From Pyrenopolyporus hunteri (lineage: Eukaryota; Ascomycota; Sordariomycetes; Xylariales; Hypoxylaceae): a DNA stretch of 64,000 nucleotides. The stretch spans positions 3,100,001 to 3,164,000 of the forward strand of contig CADCXC010000005.1 in the NCBI GenBank assembly GCA_902806595.1, given 5' to 3'. Positions 23,789-34,604 of the stretch are shown in pieces. The translations under genes and the position numbers were made by a program. Position 1 is the stretch's first letter; each line of letters opens with the position of its first letter. The notes beneath the pieces are model-generated. The model was not told the DNA's origin. It saw only the letters and a program-made list of their open reading frames with translations, and did not search any database.

Positions 23789-24856
23789 TGAACGGGGTTC
23801 GTTTGTTGCTCGAGGAGTCTGGTCGAATGCCGTGAGTTGTGCTTTTTTATTTCTGGTTACGCCTGAGCTTTAGGCTTTACGGCCTACACAGGAGTAAGGT
23901 AAGTACGTCTCTTTGGAGCCCTGGAAATAACCGCATATCTAAGTAGATAGTTTTCCTAGCGGCCCTCTGTTATTACAGGGAAGTTTGCTCGTCTACAGGG
24001 CCGAACTAAAAAAAAATCGAGGAATAAATTGAGTAGTCCCCTAGGGCTTTAGAACATGGGGCGGTACGGAACGTCTGTACCTATATAGGGGTAAGTGTTC
24101 TAGGAACAAGAGAAGGCAAATAGCTCTACTAGTGATGGGATTAGTACCCTTTGCTAATTAGTTGGGGTGGGAGAAAACCAATGACCTAGAAGGAGCTATA
24201 CGGGATGATTAGAATAACTTGGGAGCTCTCTGGACTCATAGTCGAGGTCCAGGTGGACAGTCCTCCCACCCAGGGTGAGTGAACCATTTACATATTAAGC
24301 AGGTCGAAGTCCCAGTCTAGATGGAGGCCATCACTTACGAATAACTACTAGAAGTCAATGAGACAGTTCCTGTGCAATCGCAAAATCTAACCTACCTAGG
24401 TAGGTACATAGAGTAGGCTAGGCTCATAAAGACTCCGTAACAAGAAATGCAAATTACAGTACTCAAGCAAATGCAATCTCTGAGCGCCTATTTCCCCGCC
24501 TCCTAGCTAGGTTCGTAGCGTCCCAAGCAGATCCGAAAACTCCGTCGCAATGCTAATCACTATAATCCATAGTCCGTGATCATTGTCATTTGTCGTGCTA
24601 TCGTAAGGCATATGATTTCCTTTGAAAAGAAAATAACAAGGCAATTTCGAAAGGTAGGCGTTGAGATACGGAAGTTCCCTTTCACGAATAGGTATGTGCA
24701 CCCCATCCACAGCCCAAAGGCGAGCCGTGTGTATGTTGAAATAAAGCCTAGTACGATGACTATAGTTGTTAGCAAGGATGATTGGATAGATCACGTCCCC
24801 AACACCTAGCAAAAGGGGGGCGAATGGACAGAAGATTGATAATAATGTTTACCTAT
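23789..24856. other. Convergent intergenic region
   Basis: Lies between the GH18 gene (+) and the small unknown gene (-). No gene seen. Contains CTACCTAGGTAGGTAC at about 24391 and an AT-rich strip with overlapping chance ORFs on both strands at 24507-24812. Confidence 0.5.
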
Positions 24857-25219
24857 TTACTTGGCCTCCTTCGGCTTCAAGTCCACCGGAAACACGGTCT
24901 TGAATCGCGGCACATCGGCCTCGGCCTTCTTACTGTCTTTCAGGCCCTTGTCCCAGACTATCTTCTTTCCCTTGCTCTTATCTGCGGACGGGTCGTCCTC
25001 CTTTTTCGCATTCGCGTCGCCGGTGATGTACAGAGGGGGCGCGGCGTGGGAAGTGGCGTGAGGTCTCTGCGGGACCCAGCCGCTGCCGCCGGCGGAACGC
25101 TGGGCGCCGGCACCGGTGTAGGGGATGGTGTACGGCTTCCAGGTCGAGTCGTTGGTGGCGGTGCCGGGCACGCCGGTGCCCTTCTCCTCGGGGGTCTTGT
25201 ACTTGTCAGGCTTTGACAT
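24857..25219 (-). CDS. Small basic/hydrophilic protein (120 aa), unknown
   Basis: A 120-residue ORF. The frame is open 37 codons upstream to an ATG at 25330, but the internal ATG at 25219 (MSKPDKYKTPEEKGTGVPGT) is preferred. It begins a compositionally uniform protein, and the upstream segment reads like untranslated leader. No membrane segment or signal is present. The protein is rich in Lys, Gly, Pro and Ala, with a Lys/Asp-rich C-terminal half (DKSKGKKIVWDKGLKDSKKA) ending in FKTVFPVDLKPKEAK. It is probably disordered. I do not recognise a family. The coherent composition and the upstream purine-rich promoter region argue that it is a real gene. Confidence 0.55.
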   Translation of the reverse strand: MSKPDKYKTPEEKGTGVPGTATNDSTWKPYTIPYTGAGAQRSAGGSGWVPQRPHATSHAAPPLYITGDANAKKEDDPSADKSKGKKIVWDKGLKDSKKAEADVPRFKTVFPVDLKPKEAK

Positions 25220-27072
25220 GGCGAAGAACGGTTGTCTTCGAGGTTTTCTTTGGGGGTTTTTCTTTGGATGGTATGAGCACGTGGCACGAGTATCACTATG
25301 TTTTAGGGGTGAGGGATTGTGATGGTTCAACGTGATGACGCGAACGGAAGGAGAATAGGAGGCTTAGGGATCGGGATGCCGCGACTTTGAAGATAAAAGA
25401 GTGAAATTCCGGCGAGATAACCAAACGGTTACGGGACGTGGGGTTGGGTGATTTTTTTTTTTTTTTTGTGGAAGAGAAAAGCGTAGAAATAGAAGGAACG
25501 GCAAAGCAGATCGACGTGGATGTGGGAGGTGGGGGATATAGAGACGTGCTGAAGGAAATCGCGTCAAAGACGCGGGGTACTGTGAGAGGAACGCGTATGG
25601 AAGGGTATCATGCAATAGGTGCCTGGTAGGCTAGGTGCCTAGCTACGTGACGTGGACGTACCTGAGATGTTCTCTTCCTGAGAAGGTTAAGGAGCCTAAG
25701 AATGTACCGACGCATTTTGTCTGACATCTATCAAGCCGCTAGGTCTAAGGAAGTCTTCCTCGAGTAAAAGGAATGGAATATGGGAAATCAGTCTAGAGGA
25801 CGGTCTTGTAGTTGTAGTTTATTTAGATACTTGTGGGCGAGCATGATGGGTCGTCTGTTGGTGAATGAAACCCTTAAAAAGTACATGATTCCCCAGGTAT
25901 CTATTGTACTACCTATATTATGGGTGGATGATAGGGATAGGAAGTCATGCTCTGATGAAATATGTTACTGGGTGCTCTGAGTACTAATTGGGATGTAGTA
26001 CGTTTTAGAAGAGGTAGTGATGGCGCTTATTGACGACGTGTTTACTTTCTGTATTAGCTATGCCGAGCTAGCGACATGGTAGATGGCGCGGATAGGGAGT
26101 CCCTTTAATGCTAACTAGCTGAAAACCTAGTATGCTAACTTCGTAGCAATACCTATATTGATACCCCTGAGCACCTGGTTTGAGACGCAGTCGGCAGTTT
26201 ACCGGCCGCTGGATCATTTGAGGCGATTTAGAATTTACACTTCTGTTTAGGTCCTTCGCACGAGCCCCCTATAGTGTGTAATCCTAATACCTTAAACGAA
26301 TCCAATGTTTTGGTACGCAAAGAGGGGATGAGATTATCTTACTTCCGAGAAGCTTAATTACGCGAGGCCGAAGCTTAATCTTCTGGATCATATTGTGACT
26401 TAGCCGTTTACCATTTCGCTCTAGATTCATGGTGTTCCTCATCTAACCCCTTTTCCTTACGAGTCACTAGACGAAGAATATATCAAACGCATAGTCAGCA
26501 TTCCTACTTAAACAGTGACATGCTTCTACATAGTTCAGCTTGATAGGCTATGTGTACCTAATTAATCCTTCTTTATCCAACCATAATTCCGCAAGTGACT
26601 ATACCTATTAGCTATAAATAGGGTTTCAGAGGAGCTCCAATCGCACCCGAAGCCGAGAAGTAATGTGGTTGAAGACGAGGGGTATCACGTGAAAGGGGTG
26701 AGATTTTACCAACCTACGTCACTGCCCGTCCAACCCCTGCCAAGACCCCTATAAATAGCTTCTCAGCTGAACTACTGCGTTACGTACCTACCTAGGTACC
26801 TACATACCTATGTAACTGCGCAGCCACGCGCCAGGCCTCGCAGTTCCCCTTCAACATCGTAGACACAGTTAGTTCCCAGACTCGTACGTGCTCATTGTTA
26901 TAAGGAATATATAACAATCGGATTGCAGAGATTATCTCGGCCCCCTAAATGAACAATATCTATACTTGTCGCGTATCTCATATTTCTGTTTGAAGATCTC
27001 ATACGACTTTGAGATTTGTCGTTGTCGAAAGTTTCTTTTCTCCGAGAAGCCAATGATTGAGTTCGCCCCGAA
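25220..27072. other. Intergenic region between divergent genes
   Basis: About 1.85 kb without a supportable gene. Holds a poly-T run at 25450-25467, an AT-moderate middle, and promoter-like elements just upstream of the 27073 gene. Confidence 0.5.
26685..26757 (+). promoter_or_regulatory. Candidate promoter elements: TCACGTGA palindrome and TATAAATA box
   Basis: A perfect TCACGTGA E-box palindrome lies at 26685-26692 and TATAAATA at 26750-26757, 58 bp apart and about 320-390 bp before the start codon at 27073. CACGTG is bound by bHLH factors in fungi; a TATAAATA box this clear is uncommon in this window. The distance implies a leader of roughly 280 bp. This is a sequence match only, with no evidence of use. 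Confidence 0.35.
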
Positions 27073-27902
27073 ATGGCCGACCAAGTGCAACAGGATTCGC
27101 CGTTATCCGTTGCTGCTAACGTCGCCGGTATCCTGACGTTTGTAGTTGCTCTCGTCGCCGCTGCATATGTGCGCATCACGTACTTGCGTAACAGCGACCA
27201 GGAGTACTTTCAGGTCAAGACATCGCTATACTGGTATAAAACAGAGTCGACGTGGCTCGCGGAACTTATCAAGGCCACCGGCGACCGGCCGGACGCAGAA
27301 AACAGACCTGAGTTTCAGATGTACACCTTCGTAATGGACGATTTAATCAAGCTCGAACAGAGGCTCCTGGAGTTGGTCGAAGAGACGGAGAGCAAGGCTG
27401 GTACGGAGGATGAGCTTAGGGAGGGCAAGCGGTGGACTATCGTGCCGAAGAGTTGGGGCGTCACTACGACTGTTGCAATGGCTTGGCTGCCGGTCAGGGC
27501 GAAAGCGTTGGAGCTTGTTCGGCAGAGGGAGGCATTAACAGCTCGGGTATCCTTTACACAGATGAGTATGATCTCTTCGTGCGTTTGACCGTGTGCCATC
27601 GAGATCCCGCGCTATAATGCTGAACATTCTCTAGGAGGATTCGAGAGCTGGAACATAGGAATAGAACTCGAGACGCGACAGTGGACGATAGTCTCCAGAG
27701 GCTAGAAGCTATTGTCCAAGACCAGAAGGCTGAGATACGCCGGCTGGAGGACCTCGTATGTAGGACTATGCATCAAAATCGGATTGCCCAAGACATGGAT
27801 AGATCACCAACGAGTCCGGGTCAAAAGAAGAGCCCAGTCCCGAGATTACACACGGAGGAGCAGCGTCCTAAACACCGGACGAGACGACTAAGCGCTACAT
27901 AG
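27073..27902 (+). CDS. Unknown fungal protein: N-terminal membrane segment plus coiled coil
   Basis: Two exons, 27073-27578 and 27635-27902, join to 257 residues. The only donor that keeps the frame is GTGCGT, paired with CTAG and a GCTGAAC branch. A single hydrophobic segment at about 13-36 (AANVAGILTFVVALVAAAYV) suggests a membrane anchor. The middle is helical and acidic (MDDLIKLEQRLLELVEETE). After the junction comes a second coiled coil (RIRELEHRN .. RLEAIVQDQKAEIRRLEDLV), then a basic disordered tail. I do not recognise the family beyond a general resemblance to uncharacterised ascomycete membrane proteins. It ends 16 bp before the stop of the convergent gene on the other strand. Confidence 0.65.
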
Positions 27903-27918
27903 CCCCTTGCTAGGTATA

Positions 27919-28654
27919 TTAATACGGCTGCTTAATGGTATAACCGCCTCGGTAGAAGAAACCACCGGTGCAAGCCAAAGAGAGGACCGCGAGGGGCAGG
28001 TTAAGTTCGATGACGGACCAGACCCAGATACAGCCCAGAGGCGGGGACTGCTTCATGACGGCGAGGTAACTGTACCTATTCGAGATATGGATCAGATAGC
28101 AACCGGAACAGACACTCGCGACGAGAAAGATGGCTTGCCGGAGAGGCGTCTGGTATCTCGTCGGCACCCCTGGGACGGGGTTCGGAGCGGAGACGTGTGG
28201 ATGGAGCACGTAGATGAGCAGGAGGAATACTGCGCGTTGTAGTCTTAGCCTAACCTGTATCCGTTACGAAGCTTAGCGGTCGCAATAGAAGCTTACCAGC
28301 GAAGGCCTGCGCTGTTCTGATTATGATTTTGGGCCATATGATGGAGATGGCGTATTGATGTTGGACAAGCACGTCGAGAGTGAAGTGCAGCATAGACAAA
28401 CTTATGCTCCAGAGGATGGCCTCCAAGACCCTATCGGTTGTGGTTGATAAGGGGTCTTCGTCCCCGTCCTCGTCCTCATCTTCGTCTTCGCTATCTTTTG
28501 CTTTCCTCCTCTTTTTCTGTTGTTTCTCGGCCTTCTCGAAGAGATCTCGGTCTTGGGCAAGCTTCAGTAGGGTATTTTCGCTGGGGGCGAATCGATCGGG
28601 GTAAGCTAGCTTGATGTCGTTGGCCGTCTTTCTTTCTTTGCGGGTTCGGACCAT
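27919..28654 (-). CDS. Fungal conserved membrane protein, DUF7719-type
   Basis: Two exons on the minus strand, 28654-28297 and 28229-27919, join to 222 residues. The intron is GTAAGC..CGCAG and the junction restores AFAVFLLLIYVLHPHVS. The N-terminus is basic (MVRTRKERKTANDIKLAYPD), followed by a Lys-rich and then strongly acidic stretch (SEDEDEDEDGDEDP) at about 50-68. Several hydrophobic helices follow: ILWSISLSMLHFTLDVLVQH, FLLLIYVLHPH, AIFLVASVCSGCYLI and LGCIWVWSVIELNLPLAVLS. The motifs LHFTLDVLVxHQYA, GCYLIxISN and PPLGCxWxWxVIEL are those I associate with the uncharacterised fungal DUF7719 family; that name is from memory. Function unknown, probably an ER or other endomembrane protein. 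Confidence 0.75.
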
Positions 28655-29262
28655 GGCGAAGGGTGAGTGAGGTGAGACACGTACTCTAAGCGAGACTGAG
28701 GCGGCAGAGTGTCAGGTTGAGGCTGTCGCGTGTCAATGGCGCTATATAAGAGAAATGCATGTACGTATAATATGTAGAGGGAAGCAACCCGCAGCTCCAA
28801 AGATTCGAGGTACGGAAGCTTAGGTATTCCCCACTGGTGGATCCACAACCCAATCGGAAGCTTTGACGGTGGTACGCGTACATGCATATCAGGTAGAGAT
28901 ATGCAACAATTGGAATAGATCGTCTTAAAAGGTACGACTGGAGGGGCTTTCAGTCCACCGCGAATCTTGGCGCGTCTTCATCGTCACTCGTCACTCGTCA
29001 CTCGTCCCTCATTCCTCGCCATTTAGCAGAGCTAAGGACGGGATGACGCTTAGAGGTCACGTCCGAACTCGTCCAGTTCTAACTTCCCCGGATTTTACTT
29101 TATTGGGGTGAACTATTTACTTCGTCATACACAAGACTGGGACTTGTCGCCGCCCATGCGGAATCCTCATCCCTAATACTGGATTGGATAGGGGTTCCAT
29201 TTCTTATTTCTCCCACTCGGATACCTTTGGCTACCAGCGAAAGAAAGAAAAGAAAAAGGAAC
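28655..29262. other. Bidirectional promoter region
   Basis: Lies between the divergent DUF7719-type gene and GPI12. Includes a short tandem CACTCGT repeat (see separate entry). No gene seen. Confidence 0.5.
28979..29010. repeat. 7-bp tandem repeat (CACTCGT)n
   Basis: Four consecutive near-perfect CGTCACT units, the last degenerate as CGTCCCT, about 250 bp upstream of the GPI12 start codon. Microsatellite-like. Confidence 0.7.
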
Positions 29263-30274
29263 ATGGTATCCATATCACTACCGACCCTAGGCGCCCTCGC
29301 CGCCGTCATACCGTTCCTGTACATGTACACGGCGTCCGTGGCGCAGACACGGCTGCCCATGCTGCGCAACAAACGCATCTGTCTACTGATCGCGCACCCC
29401 GACGACGAGGCCATGTTCTTCGCTCCCACCGTGCTCGCCCTTACCCGCCCCGACGCCGGCAACCACGTCAAGATCCTATGCCTAAGTTCCGGCAACGCGG
29501 ACGGCCTAGGCGAGACTCGGAAGAAGGAGCTCGTTAAGAGCGGATTGCTTCTAGGTCTCCGCAGCGAGGAAGACGTCCTGGTCTACGAAAGCGAGTGAGT
29601 ACACAAGCAACTTATTAGATTCCCATCCACCCACCCACCTACCTACCAGGTAGATATGCGGCGAGTATAGGCACCTAGCTAAAGCCTCATCCTCCCCCCT
29701 CCCTAGCGACTTCCCCGACTCCATGACGACGACCTGGGACGCCACCAAGATCGCCGCGCTCCTCACCAAGACCTTCGCGCCGCACCTCGCCAAGCAGCAG
29801 AAGGCCTCGTCCGAGGCGCTCACCGCCCCCACCGCCTCCATCGACGTCCTCGTCACCTTCGACGCGCGCGGCGTGTCCTCGCACCCGAACCACATCTCGC
29901 TGTACCACGGCGCGCGGGCCTTCGTCGCCTCCCTCGTCCACGCCAAGCCCGGCTGGGCCTGCCCCGTCGACCTGTACACCCTGACGACCGTCGGGCTGCT
30001 GCGCAAGTACGCCGGCGTCCTCGACGTCTTCGCCACCATGGTGTCCCTCGCGTTCGCCGGCCCCGGGCTCGGCGCCCGCCGCAGCGCCAAGGGGAACCCC
30101 GGCGTCCTGGTCAGCGTGAGCGCTTTGGCCGGCGCCCGCGAGAGCTACGGCGCTGCGCGGGCCGCTATGACGGATGCGCATAAGAGCCAGATGGTCTGGT
30201 TCCGATGGGGCTGGATCGCCCTGAGCAGGTATATGTACATGAACGACTTGCGGCTGGAGAAGGTTAAGTCGTGA
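29263..30274 (+). CDS. gpi12: N-acetylglucosaminyl-phosphatidylinositol de-N-acetylase (PIG-L/Gpi12)
   Basis: Two exons, 29263-29594 and 29707-30274, join to 299 residues, the usual length. The first ATG is 29263; residues 5-26 form an N-terminal membrane anchor (LPTLGALAAVIPFLYMYTAS). The PIG-L catalytic motif AHPDDEAMFF is at 44-53, with the zinc-binding His45, Asp48 and base Asp47. The second metal motif SSHPNHIS is at about 168-175. NADGLGETRKKEL is also family-typical. The enzyme removes the acetyl group from GlcNAc-PI, the second step of GPI-anchor synthesis, on the cytosolic face of the ER. The intron (29595-29706) is GTGAGT..CTAG and contains CCTACCTACCAGGTAG. Exon 2 is far more GC-rich than exon 1. 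Confidence 0.92.
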
Positions 30275-31142
30275 CTAGGGTGGTATTCTCCGAGGGAGAT
30301 TTTGGGGTTTGCCCACGCGGTTGACTGAGTTAGTTATTGTACGGGCTATTTACGGCGTTGTCAACTATGCGAAGAATCGTAATAAATAAATATATACCTA
30401 GGTATATAAGAATTAATGATCTACGAAATATTAATGAGTAAATAAATATAAAATAGATAACGAGAGTTATATAGTCCGCTATATTTACCTGCTTTCCCTG
30501 ACTATACAAATAGCTTTACGACGTACCCAGTTGTTAACTCTCACACGCGATTACGGACCCCTACCATCACTCGACAGCGTAGACGGAGGTAAGCAATCCA
30601 TGGGTGGGCTCGAAGGACGAGATGACGGACAGCCTACTTTTAGCAATTCGGGCCGGCGTTGGGATCGGTCCCTGAAAAGTTCAAAAAGGAGGTAGTTTAG
30701 GAGCAGCGATCGTATACCAGAGTTAGCAATAGGATAGGTCGCAAGGGTTATTCGTATAGCCAAGGATAGGAAAAGGATCCAACGGTCTGCGTAAGTTTCA
30801 TTTATCTTTAGTTAAATCTATACGTTCAATTATTTTATAAGTCATTTACCTTTACCCTTTATATTTAATACGACCCTTCGTACAGGATAACAAGGGGAGA
30901 GGAAGCGATTGATAATTCGGGTAGAAGTAAGGAAATATGTACCCCGAGATGTACGTTTAATAGAGAGGCAAATAAAGGACCCGTTTCACGCAGGCTATGA
31001 AACCCGTTACGAACGATTGAGAAATTGCATATATACGGCCGCTGCTCCCGAAACGAAATTATACCGGGGAGCGGGATATGTATGTGATAGAAAGATAGGT
31101 ACAGTGGAAACATATCGAGGCGCAGAGACAGACGAACCACTC
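30275..31142. other. Convergent intergenic region
   Basis: Between GPI12 (+) and the ATP13-like gene (-). AT-moderate, no supportable gene; overlapping chance ORFs lie on both strands at 30865-31244. TATATACCTAGGTATATA lies at about 30390. Confidence 0.5.
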
Positions 31143-33443
31143 CTAAAACAAGCCGTCGTCATCATCAAGCTCGCCGATGGTCCCCGAGACGCCGCCGGCG
31201 CTATCATCCTCCCACCCCTCGTCGGCTGGCCGCGATGGACCTAGGAATTTTGTAGTTCGACCCGTATTAGTGATAAGGGTCGCGAGGTTAAATCGGGTTA
31301 TCGGCTCATGACCAGCCATGGTGTCGTCGTACAGAATGGATAATTTCCTTGCCGTGGTCCTTTTGTATAGTACCTCGCCTAACCGGAGCTTTATCTGTAT
31401 GGTGATGGGAAGACGGCGAACGAGGCTGATTTTCAGCGGCTGGTGGGTGGGCTCTAGCAGGGAGACGTATCCGTTGGCGGTTCTATACTTGGCCGGGTTG
31501 CCCACGAAATCTTGGAACTCGTCGATGAAGTCCGGCACGTAGACGGTCACGAGCGGGTTTGCAGGGTTCGAGGAGCGAACTTCCTTGAGAAAGTCGCGGC
31601 ACCACACCCGGATGTCGTGCCGCATTTTCGCCTTCTTAAACCGGGCTCGGTCGTATTGATGCACGATTTCGCTGAAATGCACTCCGCTGCGGACCATGTG
31701 GACGTACTCGAAAACCGCCTGTTCGTATTCCCGACAGTGAGCATTGTAGAGTTTAATCGCCTGCCTCATTGGTGCGAGGATTTTGCTGAACCGGTGTCGT
31801 CCTATTATATCCCGAATGAGGGTGTTATACTGTGAAAAGCCGGGCTCTACTTGATAAGGCGCGGACGTCATGGTCTCCCAGATCAGCTCCACCGCACCTT
31901 TTGGAATCTTAGAAGGCATTTTGGCGCGCTTCCACGCCGCGGCCACGGCTTCGCTGTTCATGATGTGAGCCCACTCCAGCAGGTCTTGCCATACGTAAAG
32001 AGGGATCGGAACCTGATGAACTCTCGATATATGGTCGGCTAGCTGCAAGGCGGTCGCAATCTCTCCATTCGAGCCGTAAGTCTCCACAACGGCTTCCAAG
32101 GTCCGTAGAGTTGGTTTCACCCGATATTCGGCGCGGAGGATCTCGTTCACTTTGGCGGGATCTTCCGCGGAGACATGTTTCCCTTCGTCGTAAGTTAAAC
32201 GAGTCATATAGATGCCGAACTGGTTATATAATATGTGAGTACCGATATATCGTAAAAGCCCGGATCGCCCAAAGGCAATCATTATAGCACAGAGGAGGGG
32301 TTCGTTCATCTGTTGGCCCATAGTCACAAGGTTGTTATAAAACCTCAAGACCGCACCCTTTTTCCGCATAATCCGTATGATATCTTCGGCCACATTTGGG
32401 TTGTCTTTGTTGAGTCCGAAGTACAGTCGCTTACGCCGGGTATGGTATCTAAGGTAGTCTAACTTTCGAACCTGGAACCAGTGAAGCATGAATCGAGAGT
32501 TGTGCAAACTTCGAGGAGTAACCATCCTCATGGTCTTGTCATGGCCCGTGTACAGGGGCCTCGTGAGGAAACGCGCAGCTACGTACTCGGCGTATAACTC
32601 GGTTTGCCTCCACTCCGTAGTTTGCGTGCGGACCATTTCGTTCCATATCCATTTCGCGCCCATCGGATCCGTCGCAGCGCCGGCGCACCTGAGGAGGTAA
32701 ATGTATTCTTCCGTCAGGAGAACCCGGCCCGCGGCCTTCAAGGCAGATAGGAGACGTAGCATAGCCCGAAGCAACCGCGAGTATAACAGTCGCGTGCCCC
32801 AGTCGTCGATGACCGAATCTAAAAGCAGCGCCTGGTACATGCCGGGATTTATATAAGAATCACCGGCTATATCGGCCACGCTGGCGACGTGCAAAGGGTC
32901 CAAGGATCGAAGAAATTCGGTGAACGTGGGCCGAGGTAGCGCGGCGATAGCATCCTGCAGTTCGTAGTCGCGCATATGCGATATTTGTTGTAAATAGATG
33001 AGCATTTTACGAGTATCTCTTTGCCGTAGGGCGTCGAGAGCCCTTCGGAATGGATTGGGTAATCTCGTGAGCAAGTCATTGGCGGCTCTGTCTGCGGTCA
33101 CGTCGGCGGCCACGTCGGCGGCCATCCAGGGATCTGGATTCGTGGGCATGCCAATGCGGAGGCCGTCCCTGGCTTGGGGTTCGGGGCCCGGCCGATCGCG
33201 AATATTTTTGAAGAAGTCATACAGCGAGGGGGAAACGACGTGTGCCTGATCAACCGCCCCGTGGAGGTCACGTACAGAACCGGGGAGAGTCCGATATGGT
33301 GAGGAGCTGCCGGAGTTTATGCAAGCGTGTCCGGGCAGTCGATGCAGACGGAGACTAATGAGCCTCGAGCAAGTCCCTCTCGGAGGTGTGCAAAGAAGGG
33401 CGAGGTGCCCGCTGGACGGCACCGTGAAGGTAGCCGGTAACAT
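31143..33443 (-). CDS. Mitochondrial ATP13/Aep2-like expression factor (PPR-like)
   Basis: Single-exon ORF of 766 residues. The N-terminus is rich in Arg, Ser and Leu with few acids, fitting a mitochondrial presequence (CSRLISLRLHRLPGHACINS). The body is all-helical and hydrophilic, with repeated helix pairs such as ALLLDSVIDDWGTRLLYSRL, LTEEYIYLLRCAGAATDPMG and LRFYNNLVTMGQQMNEPLLC, the look of degenerate pentatricopeptide repeats. The size, presequence and PNVAEDIIRIMRKKGAVLRF region resemble ascomycete proteins labelled mitochondrial ATPase expression (ATP13/Aep2), which support translation or stability of a mitochondrial mRNA. The tail is acidic (DSAGGVSGTIGELDDDDGLF). The specific family name is from memory; other mitochondrial PPR factors remain possible. 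Confidence 0.65.
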   Translation of the reverse strand: MLPATFTVPSSGHLALLCTPPRGTCSRLISLRLHRLPGHACINSGSSSPYRTLPGSVRDLHGAVDQAHVVSPSLYDFFKNIRDRPGPEPQARDGLRIGMPTNPDPWMAADVAADVTADRAANDLLTRLPNPFRRALDALRQRDTRKMLIYLQQISHMRDYELQDAIAALPRPTFTEFLRSLDPLHVASVADIAGDSYINPGMYQALLLDSVIDDWGTRLLYSRLLRAMLRLLSALKAAGRVLLTEEYIYLLRCAGAATDPMGAKWIWNEMVRTQTTEWRQTELYAEYVAARFLTRPLYTGHDKTMRMVTPRSLHNSRFMLHWFQVRKLDYLRYHTRRKRLYFGLNKDNPNVAEDIIRIMRKKGAVLRFYNNLVTMGQQMNEPLLCAIMIAFGRSGLLRYIGTHILYNQFGIYMTRLTYDEGKHVSAEDPAKVNEILRAEYRVKPTLRTLEAVVETYGSNGEIATALQLADHISRVHQVPIPLYVWQDLLEWAHIMNSEAVAAAWKRAKMPSKIPKGAVELIWETMTSAPYQVEPGFSQYNTLIRDIIGRHRFSKILAPMRQAIKLYNAHCREYEQAVFEYVHMVRSGVHFSEIVHQYDRARFKKAKMRHDIRVWCRDFLKEVRSSNPANPLVTVYVPDFIDEFQDFVGNPAKYRTANGYVSLLEPTHQPLKISLVRRLPITIQIKLRLGEVLYKRTTARKLSILYDDTMAGHEPITRFNLATLITNTGRTTKFLGPSRPADEGWEDDSAGGVSGTIGELDDDDGLF

Positions 33444-34145
33444 TGCAAGCGGTGCCGAGGGTTATCATGGCCGGCCTCAAGAAAGCTAAGGTACCGCGCC
33501 TACGGAACGTTATACCTGTTTACTGAACAGGGAGAGGCACACATCGGTCACAGAAAAGAAATATTAAAAAAAATGAGAGACAGGAAATGGTACAATACAA
33601 GTGCTGCCCCTAATATGGGAAACGCGAACGCGGGGGAGCCCTGGACTAAGAAGTTGGTTAATACCGAACATGTGAATAGTTTGAAGTTTCGAGGTCGCTG
33701 TGTGGGAATTGCGGAGTTGTGGGGGGTACGGTGCCTGTTTGGAGATCCCCAATTAGCCCCCATTAGCACCCGTCTGGGGTATCTTAGCTATCCGAGATAG
33801 GCTAGGAACTTACACAGGTACCTGTACCTAGGTACCCAGGTTGGCCTTTAGTAGACCTTGGTTAGCTGCATATCCTTCTATCATATACTATACAATAGGG
33901 CAGCTTAGATAAGCCGATTCATAGCTTTGGCCAAGCCGGCGGGCGTGGGGCGTCCCGCTTACAATTACCTAATTCACTAACAATCCATCAACACCGAATC
34001 GTCAAAACCTTCATATATCAACCGTCCTCGTCCGAACAACAGCCCCATTACCCCGTTCCAGCGACACTCATTACCATTTACGCATTTATCCGTCTTACAG
34101 TCCATATATTCCCCAGCAGACCGCATCCAATATAAGCCCATAACA
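33444..34145. other. Bidirectional promoter region
   Basis: Between the ATP13-like gene (-) and LSm3 (+). Short ORFs on both strands look spurious. Contains GGTACCTGTACCTAGGTACC at about 33818. Confidence 0.5.
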
Positions 34146-34604
34146 ATGGCTGGTGCTGAAGAGGGTCCAGCTGCCGGCTCGGTATCAGAGCCGCTTGATC
34201 TTGTGCGTCTGCTCCTCGATGAGGTGGTGTTCGTAAAGTTACGAGGTGACCGCGAGTTGAAAGGCCGCCTCCACGTACGTACATGAAGAACCCCCAAATT
34301 AGCCCCTCGCTTCCCCGACTAATCATGTTCAAGGCCTACGACAGTCATATGAACCTAGTCTTGGGTGATGTTGTGGAGACCATCTACACGGTAGACGAAG
34401 ACGACGAAGATGAAGAGATTAGAGTGAGTGTTATATTATAGCACTACAACGGGTGCTCTTTTCTGACCCTGTCTCAGACCACAACCAAGAAGTCTGAAAT
34501 GTTGTTTGTGCGAGGTACGCTGTTCACCCCTTGGCCCCTTCTTAATCTAACATTCTGTCTTAGGCGACAGCGTCGTTCTCGTATCCCCGCAGAACTCATC
34601 ATGA
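34146..34604 (+). CDS. lsm3: U6 snRNA-associated Sm-like protein LSm3
   Basis: Four small exons, 34146-34274, 34334-34423, 34478-34514 and 34564-34604, join in frame to 98 residues, the normal length of LSm3. The protein has [20 protein letters not shown] (Sm1, helix and strands 1-2), [20 protein letters not shown] (Sm1 end, with the RNA-binding AYDSHMN loop), an acidic linker, then [15 protein letters not shown] (Sm2, with the RGD RNA-binding turn). Introns are 59, 54, 49 nt, with donors GTACGT, GTGAGT and GTACGC and a CTAAT branch in the first. LSm3 is a ring subunit of both LSm1-7 (decapping, cytoplasm) and LSm2-8 (U6 snRNP, nucleus). Because every exon is short, the gene is easy to miss. 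Confidence 0.92.

Noticed and set aside
27907..28242. 111-codon + strand ORF
   Set aside because: Antisense to exon 2 of the DUF7719-type gene, which has family motifs and a proper intron.
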